Shown here in pieces: positions 7,701 through 12,954 of a stretch of DNA of 13,692 nucleotides. Made by a program: the position numbers and the translations under genes. The notes below the pieces were generated by a model. That model saw nothing but the letters and a program-made list of their open reading frames with translations. It searched no databases and was not told where the DNA came from. The DNA is taken from positions 1 through 13,692 of the forward strand of contig JAAUPT010000011.1 of assembly GCA_012032965.1 (NCBI GenBank), read 5' to 3'. The number at the start of each line of letters is the position of its first letter. Within the stretch, counting starts at the first letter, position 1. This DNA is from Nitrospira sp. (GTDB lineage: Bacteria; Nitrospirota; Nitrospiria; Nitrospirales; Nitrospiraceae).

Positions 7701-7904
7701 ATCTACATTATGAACATCTCAAAAACACCAAAAATATAAGCAATTATTGTTCCTTTTCATATACTTACGACTTGCATCTATATATAGTGCTGCCATAAAA
7801 CATTGGCACTATATATATGTCTATAAATATTAGTATACCTACTTTATCCACATGACCGTGAGGATAATGTGTGTGTAAATGTGACATCCTTGCGCGCAAG
7901 TGTG
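7701..7904. promoter_or_regulatory. AT-rich intergenic region upstream of the HD-GYP regulator
   Basis: This 204-base gap lies between two genes on the - strand and is visibly much richer in A and T than its neighbours, with runs such as ATATATATG and TATAAATATT. It contains a perfect 12-base inverted repeat (7779-7790 and 7806-7817) and most of a second, GC-rich dyad (7882-7907). A - strand TATACT lies around 7831-7836 but has no convincing -35 partner. I found no sigma54-type GG-N10-GC promoter and no open frame worth calling. A control region for the HD-GYP gene is the likely role. Confidence 0.5.
7779..7817. repeat. Perfect 12-base inverted repeat, possible operator
   Basis: TATATATAGTGC at 7779-7790 and GCACTATATATA at 7806-7817 are exact reverse complements separated by 15 bases. 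The dyad is about 80 bases upstream of the HD-GYP start codon on the - strand. It could be a regulator binding site or a transcribed hairpin. Pairing is seen directly; the role is not. Confidence 0.6.
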
Positions 7905-7907
7905 TCA
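7882..7907. repeat. 26-base GC-rich dyad at the end of the sigma54 regulator gene
   Basis: The order is TGACA (7882-7886), two bases, CTTGCG, CGCAAG (7889-7900), two bases, TGTCA (7903-7907). The two halves are symmetric at 22 of 26 positions. The right arm includes the TGA stop codon of the - strand sigma54 regulator (7905-7907). As RNA it would form a hairpin just after translation ends, but no U-run follows, so it is either a weak or factor-assisted terminator, an mRNA-stabilising stem, or a binding site. Confidence 0.5.
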
Positions 7908-9350
7908 TTCTTGCACTAAAGACTCTGGTTCTGAAGGGAGAGAGTTATCCGGGCGACCAACACCTAGCGTGTCCATACGATATTTCAACATCCGCCGGCT
8001 GATGCCAAGTAGATTCGCTGCATGAGTTTGGACGTAATTGGTTCGCTTGAGGGCATCAAGAATAATTTCCCGCTCAAACTCCATCACGGCTTTTTCAAGA
8101 GACATTCGTCCTGCAAGGGTATCATCTCGAAGAGATGTTGACCGAGAGTCGCTTTTGATCGACGTCGGTAAGTGCTCTGGTGTAATTTCTGTGGCATGTT
8201 GAGACCAGATAAACGCTTGCTCGACGAAGTTTTCCAGTTCGCGAACATTTCCCGGCCACGCGTATCGAGTTAAGAGTTCCAATGCCTCCTTTCCGAATTC
8301 GATGTGAGAGCGTCGTTCCTCTGCCAGCCGTTTTTCAAGAAAGTGTTTGGCAAGTAGGGGAATATCTTCACTCCGTTCTCGAAGAGGAGGAAGATAGAGC
8401 GAGATCACATTGATACGATAGTAAAGATCTTCTCGGAATTGGCCCTTGCGAACCAATTCGTCAAGATTCTTATTGGTTGCCGCGACAATGCGAACATCGA
8501 CCTTGATCGACTGAACACCGCCGATTCTAGTAAATTCTCGTTCTTGGATGACACGGAGAAGTTTTGCCTGTGTGACTGCGCTCAAATCGCCGATCTCGTC
8601 GAGGAACAAGGTTCCGGTGTGTGCCAATTCGAACTGACCGACACGTCGCGCAGTGGCGTCCGTAAAAGAGCCTTTTTCATGGCCAAACAATTCACTTTCG
8701 ATCAAGGTTTCGGGGAGCGCCGCACAATTCAGTGCAATAAAAGGACGATCTCGTCGTGCGCTGTTATAATGCAGGGCCTTGGCAACCAGTTCTTTACCTG
8801 TGCCGCTTTCTCCGGTAATGAGAACGGTGGTTCGACTATCAGCCACCTGCTCGATTTTTGAATAGATCTCCTGCATGCCCTCGCTTTTTCCGATCAGGTT
8901 ATGGAAGGCGTATCGCTGGACGACCTGGGCCCGAAGCTGCTTCACCTCTCGCTCAAGTTCGGAAGAATTCAAGGTTCGATCGATGACGATCCGAAGTTCG
9001 TCGACATCAAAGGGTTTTGAAAGATAGTCAGATGCTCCCAGTTTCATGGCATCGACGGCCGTCTTCACCGATTTGGTGCCAGTCAGCATGATAACCGGGG
9101 TGACTTTTCCTTCCATGCGCAGCGTTTGAAGCACGGCAAGGCCGTCGGTTCCTGGAAGGATGACGTCGAGAAGAACCAGATCCGGTTCTTCCTTGCGAAA
9201 GACGTCGAGCCCCTCATGCCCATCACCGGCTTGGAGAATGTCGTAGAGCGGTTCCAGGACCATTTTGAGTGAGGTTCGAACTCGTGCCTCATCGTCGATC
9301 AACAGGACTCGCTTTTTTGCGATCGCATTCTCCACAATAGCTCCTGACAT
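7905..9350 (-). CDS. Sigma54-dependent response regulator (NtrC family)
   Basis: This 481-residue cytoplasmic transcription activator has the classic receiver / AAA+ / Fis-type layout. Receiver (about 12-128): D19-D20, phospho-acceptor D62 (LLDVILPG), T90 (MLTGT), K112 (LSKPF). AAA+ (about 150-390): Walker A GESGTGKE (180-187), sigma54-contact loop GSFTDA (227-232, a variant of GAFTGA), Walker B LFLDEIGD (248-255), then FREDLYYRINV, LPPLRERSEDI and WPGNVRELEN. The C-terminal helix-turn-helix is around 435-465 (THAANLLGISRRMLKYRM). It should open promoters bound by sigma54-RNA polymerase when phosphorylated. The ATG at 9350 begins one base after the stop of the upstream histidine kinase, which implies coupled translation and marks the two as a cognate pair. 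The frame stays open to 9455, but that extension (MCTRSLRNTEE...) overlaps the kinase and has no receiver homology. The target genes are not visible in the window. Confidence 0.94.
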   Translation of the reverse strand: MSGAIVENAIAKKRVLLIDDEARVRTSLKMVLEPLYDILQAGDGHEGLDVFRKEEPDLVLLDVILPGTDGLAVLQTLRMEGKVTPVIMLTGTKSVKTAVDAMKLGASDYLSKPFDVDELRIVIDRTLNSSELEREVKQLRAQVVQRYAFHNLIGKSEGMQEIYSKIEQVADSRTTVLITGESGTGKELVAKALHYNSARRDRPFIALNCAALPETLIESELFGHEKGSFTDATARRVGQFELAHTGTLFLDEIGDLSAVTQAKLLRVIQEREFTRIGGVQSIKVDVRIVAATNKNLDELVRKGQFREDLYYRINVISLYLPPLRERSEDIPLLAKHFLEKRLAEERRSHIEFGKEALELLTRYAWPGNVRELENFVEQAFIWSQHATEITPEHLPTSIKSDSRSTSLRDDTLAGRMSLEKAVMEFEREIILDALKRTNYVQTHAANLLGISRRMLKYRMDTLGVGRPDNSLPSEPESLVQE

Positions 9351-9351
9351 T

Positions 9352-9909
9352 CTATGAGTAATGAGAAGGAATCTGGATGCGAACTGTCGTGCCCACCCCT
9401 TCCATACTCCGAATCTGAATGTCTCCTCTGTGTTCCTTAATGATCTGGTGCACAAGGGTCAGTCCAAGACCGGTTCCTTCGTTGAAGGCGCTCGAGTGCT
9501 TGGTCGTAAAAAGCGGGTTGAAGATGTGGGCACGGTGCTCTGACGGGATTCCACGCCCGGTATCCTCGATCTCAATATGCACCCACTCCTGCCCATTCGG
9601 TTTCTGAAGTCGATGGGTTCGCACCCGAATTGTCCCGAAACCCTCTCCTATGGCATCCATGGCATTCAAGAGTAGATTTAAAATGACCTGTGTGATCTGT
9701 TGCCGATCTAACATGCCACGGAGAAGCTCAGACGCCAACTCTTTTTCAATCTTGATCCCCCGCCTGTCTGCCTGTACGTGGACCAAGTAGATGCATGATG
9801 AGACGATTTCGTTTACGTCCTCATCAGTCAATTGAGGCTCCATATAACGAGCATAATCGAGAATTTCTTGGATTAAACGCTCGATTCGATAGACGTCATC
9901 GAGCACCAT
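9352..9909 (-). CDS. GAF-domain sensor histidine kinase, C-terminal fragment (second half of DHp and ATPase domain)
   Basis: This is the catalytic half of a histidine kinase whose full locus is 9352-10621. It holds the end of the dimerisation helix pair (DDVYRIERLIQEILDYARYMEPQ) and a complete HATPase_c domain: N box QVILNLLLNAMDAIGEG, G1 IEIEDTGRGIP, F box region HIFNPLFTTKHSSAFNEG, and G2 GTGLGLTLVHQII. It ends with the usual GVGTTVRIQIP strand. As sequenced, the frame opens with MVLDDV, but that ATG is inside the conserved protein. The part before it (FIGEFSQ) is in the next frame, and the break is explained by one missing A (CAATGG for CAAATGG, plus-strand TT at 9909-9910). The fragment alone lacks the phospho-accepting histidine. 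Its stop is one base before the sigma54 regulator. Confidence 0.88.
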   Translation of the reverse strand: MVLDDVYRIERLIQEILDYARYMEPQLTDEDVNEIVSSCIYLVHVQADRRGIKIEKELASELLRGMLDRQQITQVILNLLLNAMDAIGEGFGTIRVRTHRLQKPNGQEWVHIEIEDTGRGIPSEHRAHIFNPLFTTKHSSAFNEGTGLGLTLVHQIIKEHRGDIQIRSMEGVGTTVRIQIPSHYS

Positions 9910-10621
9910 TGGCTGAACTCTCCAATGAACTGACTATCGTTCTTCCGTTCGGGAGCCAGTTGGATGAAGGTCTTGATCGAAGTGAGTGGATTTCTGATCT
10001 CGTGTGCAAAACCGCCGGCATGATCTCCAGCGAGCGCAATCGATCAGCGCGACGCATCAGGGTCTGAGATTGACGAAGATCCTCATAGATCATAAGAGAA
10101 TCCAGCGCATTGGCGGCACTCTGGACCATGGCAAGCAAGAGTTCCTTATTCAGTGAATTGAGGCCAGCTTCTATTTGTGAGTGGACGACGATAAATGCAA
10201 TCATGCGTCCTTGTGTTACTAACGGAATAGCGAGATTTGCGGGAAAAGTGCCGAGCAGAGTGGACATGGCAGGTTCCATGTAGACCAGAGAGGTTGAAGC
10301 GGGATTCGCAGGGGCCAGGATCTGGTGGCATTGTACGAGTGTCTGGACAAGTGGATCGGAGAGGGCAACGACCGAGGGTGCAGACATAGTGTCGAGTTGT
10401 CCACGGGAACGCACATGACGATATCTTTCATGGTCGTGCTCAAGTAGGTATAGAGCCCCGTGAGAGCTCTCGCATACTTCCAAGAGACCCGTAAGAATAT
10501 GCTCCGCGACGACGGCTAGATTAGTGGGGTGCCCTATGCTTTGCATGAAGTGCGTCAGTTTCTGAAGCGACCACACGTTGAATTGATGTGTGGTCGACTG
10601 AGGGGTTCTGGAAGCTGTCAT
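9896..10621 (-). CDS. GAF-domain sensor histidine kinase, N-terminal fragment (GAF domain and start of DHp)
   Basis: This fragment holds the sensor half of the kinase: a GAF-like domain (about residues 25-180; EHILTGLLEVCESSHGALYLLEHD, LAIPLVTQGRMIAFIVVHS, LNKELLLAMVQSAANAL). No transmembrane segment is visible, so the kinase is probably a soluble cytoplasmic sensor of a small molecule or cell state. A linking helix (YEDLRQSQTLMRRADRLRSL) leads to the H box. After RSL the frame slips: adding one G at plus 10027-10028 (CTGGGAGAT for CTGGAGAT) gives SLGDHAGGFAHEIRNPLTSI, the canonical H box, with the phospho-accepting His at codon 10002-10004 (residue 207 of a reconstructed 423). The last about 43 residues of the open frame (EIMPAVLHTRS...) are therefore out-of-frame sequence. 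The ATG at 10621 is the only good start; the Shine-Dalgarno sequence is poor. Confidence 0.86.
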   Translation of the reverse strand: MTASRTPQSTTHQFNVWSLQKLTHFMQSIGHPTNLAVVAEHILTGLLEVCESSHGALYLLEHDHERYRHVRSRGQLDTMSAPSVVALSDPLVQTLVQCHQILAPANPASTSLVYMEPAMSTLLGTFPANLAIPLVTQGRMIAFIVVHSQIEAGLNSLNKELLLAMVQSAANALDSLMIYEDLRQSQTLMRRADRLRSLEIMPAVLHTRSEIHSLRSRPSSNWLPNGRTIVSSLESSANGAR

Positions 10622-10703
10622 GGGTGTGCCCAGCAGAACATCATGTCGTCATGCAGATCACATGGCGTAAAAGAAAGGATTACGTATGATCACTAGTGTG
10701 ATG

Positions 10704-10732
10704 AGTATACATGCCAGTATCGTTTCACCCAA
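10704..10732 (-). promoter_or_regulatory. Candidate promoter for the histidine kinase / sigma54 regulator operon
   Basis: Read on the - strand, TTGGGT (10732-10727) is followed after exactly 17 bases by TATACT (10709-10704), a 5 of 6 match to the -10 consensus; the -35 matches only the TTG. A small dyad, ATCAC (10689-10693) and GTGAT (10698-10702), lies where transcription would start and could be an operator. The leader would be about 75 bases. Confidence 0.4.
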
Positions 10733-10855
10733 CGGATTTGGGATTTCGTGCAGGAATGGGTACAGGTAGGTACAGCGGGGCTGATGCTTCACCCGAGACT
10801 GGCTTCAAGATCTTGAGAGGGTTCTAGACCGGACTACGCGTAAGGAGGAGAGCAT

Positions 10856-10884
10856 GCCCACCGGCCGAGCTCGAACCGGTGGGC
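10856..10884 (-). terminator. Strong hairpin after the copper-protein gene, possible terminator
   Basis: GCCCACCGG (10856-10864) and CCGGTGGGC (10876-10884) form a perfect 9-base GC-rich stem with an 11-base loop, which itself contains the palindrome CGAGCTCG. On the - strand it begins 14 bases after the stop of the copper-protein gene. The downstream sequence is pyrimidine-rich (TGCTCTCCTCC) but has no real T-run, so it is a plausible but not textbook intrinsic terminator. Confidence 0.5.
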
Positions 10885-10898
10885 GAGTGACACACTAT

Positions 10899-11900
10899 CT
10901 AAGGGGTAGCGGAAGCGCTCTGCGGTGAGCACGAGCCCGGGGTCATATAGAGCAAGTAATTCCCCATTCCGTGCTGTGGTTCAGTATTTTGCAGAGAATG
11001 GTGGTAAACCATCACCATCTCATAGTCATCGTTCTTGGAGATAGGGAATCCCTGGCCGTCTTTATAGACTTGATGCGGTAAGAATTCGCGGAGCGTTCCG
11101 TCTCGCTCGACATCCGGGACAGTCCGGAGTAGGGTCTGCTTCTTCGTCTTATTCTCCAATGCAATCAGGAGTAGTTCGTCGTGGCCGTGCGGATACGCGT
11201 ACTTGACGCAGCCGTCCATCCCAAACTTCAATGGTGCCGTACGGACTTGGACACCCGGCCCGATTTCAATCCCTTCGTCTGTCTGATCCGCAGGCCGATC
11301 GCCAAATTTAGTGAAGCAGACGATGTTGACGCCGACCTGATAGATCTCCATCTCTTTGACGAGTTTGACCTTCGGGGCAAAATACATGGTAAAGGTTGCG
11401 ATGACGTCCTTGGTGGGAGGGGCTCCGTGATAGAACGCGACGACCGTCATTAACTTGTCGGTTGCCGAAAGCTTCACGCCGTATCCATCGGGGAATTGCG
11501 TCTCGGCCATTTCCAGTCCGGCTCCACCGAAAAAGAGCGGCTCACCGGGGCAGGACACGCTGGGCCTGGTGTTGTTGATCATCAGGATGTGGTGCAGGTA
11601 GTTGCGGGGCAATTCCTTCCCATCGACAGTAGAAAGGGCCGACTTGAAGCCGATTAAATACCTGTCTTCAGGAAGCTGAAAATTAAAGCGAGGCATGGAG
11701 TCGCCCATGTCGCCTTCAGTATGGCCGGCCGGAAGATCGATCGGGCCGAAGGTCAGGGTCGCAGTGTTCTCTCCATAGGTGATCTTTGAACCGACCTGTT
11801 TTTTCAGTGTTGGGACGGCATGGTGGTTGTGTCCTCCATCCGCGTAAGCTGACGTAACCATGAACACAGCAGTAATCAGAGAAATGAGAAATCCGTGCAT
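10899..11900 (-). CDS. Exported protein with the copper-ligand pattern of peptidylglycine (PHM-type) monooxygenase
   Basis: As reconstructed this is a 333-residue protein with a signal peptide (hydrophobic core FLISLITAVFMVTSAYA, then DGGHNHH). Six residues match the copper ligands of the PHM/dopamine beta-monooxygenase fold in order and spacing: H103-H104 (NYLHHILMIN), H158 (VVAFYHGAP), H238 and H240 (YPHGHDE), and M312 (QHGMGNYLLYM). In rat PHM they are 107, 108, 172, 242, 244 and 314. That family hydroxylates C-H bonds with O2 and a reductant such as ascorbate; the substrate here is unknown, and a copper-binding or non-enzymatic role is also possible. Four Cys in the mature protein (117, 195, 231, 324) could form disulfides. 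The ATG at 11900 is chosen because it starts the signal peptide and has GGGAGG (11905-11910) four bases upstream. As sequenced, the frame is open far upstream into the NTF2-like gene, probably through an indel. A hairpin follows the stop. Confidence 0.75.
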   Translation of the reverse strand: MHGFLISLITAVFMVTSAYADGGHNHHAVPTLKKQVGSKITYGENTATLTFGPIDLPAGHTEGDMGDSMPRFNFQLPEDRYLIGFKSALSTVDGKELPRNYLHHILMINNTRPSVSCPGEPLFFGGAGLEMAETQFPDGYGVKLSATDKLMTVVAFYHGAPPTKDVIATFTMYFAPKVKLVKEMEIYQVGVNIVCFTKFGDRPADQTDEGIEIGPGVQVRTAPLKFGMDGCVKYAYPHGHDELLLIALENKTKKQTLLRTVPDVERDGTLREFLPHQVYKDGQGFPISKNDDYEMVMVYHHSLQNTEPQHGMGNYLLYMTPGSCSPQSASATP

Positions 11901-11949
11901 AAGGCCTCCCACAGGAAGTGACAACGATGATTTGAGACCGGGCTCCGAA

Positions 11950-12863
11950 CTAGTTGGTGTGGCTCGAAAAGATTGCAGTTGGCTCATTGGGGCATTCGCT
12001 GGCTTCGGCGTCAGTCTCTTCCATTCATACGTACCACCATGCTCCCGAGGGGGAATATTTTTATGGTTGCCCACACGCGTGTACCACCATATTCCTTTCG
12101 CCTCACTGCCGTCTTCTGATAGGAGAACTTCAAATCCGCCTTCACGGTCATTTCCAGGTTGTTGCCACGTGCCCTGCCACAATCTGTCGGCGAATTTGGT
12201 GGTCACGAAGCGTCCACCGTGTTGGGTGTAGGAACCATTCCCACTCCTATCCAATGTTGACTTGTATCGTTTTTCGTCCTCGACTTCGAGAATTTCCCAT
12301 TCTCCACTCACATCAGGCATCGTTGTAGCGGCAGCATCACTGACGAGTCGATGCGATCCGGCGTCTGCTGAGGGGGATGCAAGAGGACCACCCAGTTGAG
12401 CCGATCGAAACGATTCATGCCAAGACAACAACTGCCACCGGCCCGCGCGACGTTCAAGCACACCGGTTTCTCGCAGTGGTAGTACGGTTCGCTTGACCTC
12501 CGATCCCTCGCCGACGTAGCGGATATAGTCGAGCTCCATTGTAAACCAGGCCAAGTCACCTTTGGTCCAGACCTTGAGTTCGGTGATCGGAATCTCGATT
12601 TTCTTGGTGTTGACGAATTCTTCGCGCATTTCGCGCTCGAACTCGGGCCAGCCGACGTACTTTCGGCCGCCAACCGAATAGCTGGTGATGTCGGCATCGT
12701 GTGCCATGAGGCGAGACAGCGTTGGAAGATCTTTTTCGGCGTTAGCGCGCACCATCTGACGAATGGCAGTCTCCGGGTCGGAAGGTTCTGAGGCGATCAC
12801 CGTAGTTGCGAGATTAGAAAGTAGAAGTAGGCTTACGCAGACAAACAACTCCCTACGGCGCAT
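11950..12863 (-). CDS. Secreted NTF2-like (DUF4440/SnoaL-type) protein with a C-terminal beta-rich domain
   Basis: The ATG at 12863 begins a clear signal peptide (MRRREL, then FVCVSLLLLSNLATTVIA, cleavage near AS/EPSD) and has GGAG six bases upstream; an in-frame ATG at 12875 and a more distant start at 12932 are less likely. Residues about 25-150 look like an NTF2/SnoaL fold: an ETAIRQMVRANAEKDLPTLSRLMA helix region, a conserved KYVGWPEFEREMREEF, and AWFTMELDYIRYV ... ETGVLERRAGRWQLLSWHES, typical of DUF4440 proteins. A second domain (about 180-290; DVSGEWEILEVED, GRFVTTKFADRLWQGTW, GIWWYTRVGN) looks like a small beta barrel of unknown function. No enzyme motif was recognised. As sequenced, the frame runs on without a stop into the copper-protein gene to 10899 (677 codons from 12932). 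One more T in the run at 11967-11970 would end this protein at TAG 11950-11952 (about 304 residues), 49 bases before the next ATG. The function is unknown. Confidence 0.68.
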
Positions 12864-12903
12864 ACGGGTCTCCATGGCTGTGACAAAATAAAGATGACGC
12901 GGA

Positions 12904-12932
12904 AACCTACACGGCCCGATGAAACATGTCAA
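12904..12932 (-). promoter_or_regulatory. Candidate sigma70-type promoter for the NTF2-like / copper-protein pair
   Basis: On the - strand a perfect TTGACA (12932-12927) is followed after 17 bases by TAGGTT (12909-12904), a fair -10 match. It lies between the phosphatase stop (12955) and the start of the NTF2-like gene (12863), so the leader would be about 35 bases. Position and spacing fit well. Confidence 0.5.
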
Positions 12933-12954
12933 CAGCCAAGTGGTCTTATGGAAA

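Larger units (their letters stand above)
10622..10898. other. Intergenic region between the copper-protein gene and the histidine kinase
   Basis: The 277 bases between these two - strand genes contain a strong hairpin close to the copper-protein stop (10856-10884) and a candidate - strand promoter for the kinase (10704-10732). I see no RNA gene. The only open frame with a good ribosome binding site is a 24-codon + strand frame at 10854-10928, discussed among the findings. Confidence 0.5.

Noticed and set aside
8439..8861. A 140-residue open frame on the + strand opposite the AAA+ domain
   Set aside because: It is antisense to highly conserved sigma54 activator motifs and has no independent support.
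9351..9455. A 35-residue N-terminal extension of the sigma54 regulator from 9455
   Set aside because: It overlaps the end of the kinase gene, has no receiver-type sequence, and the ATG at 9350 gives the expected N-terminus.
12864..12932. The start at 12932 for the NTF2-like protein
   Set aside because: The candidate promoter overlaps it, and the ATG at 12863 has a better ribosome binding site and starts the signal peptide cleanly.
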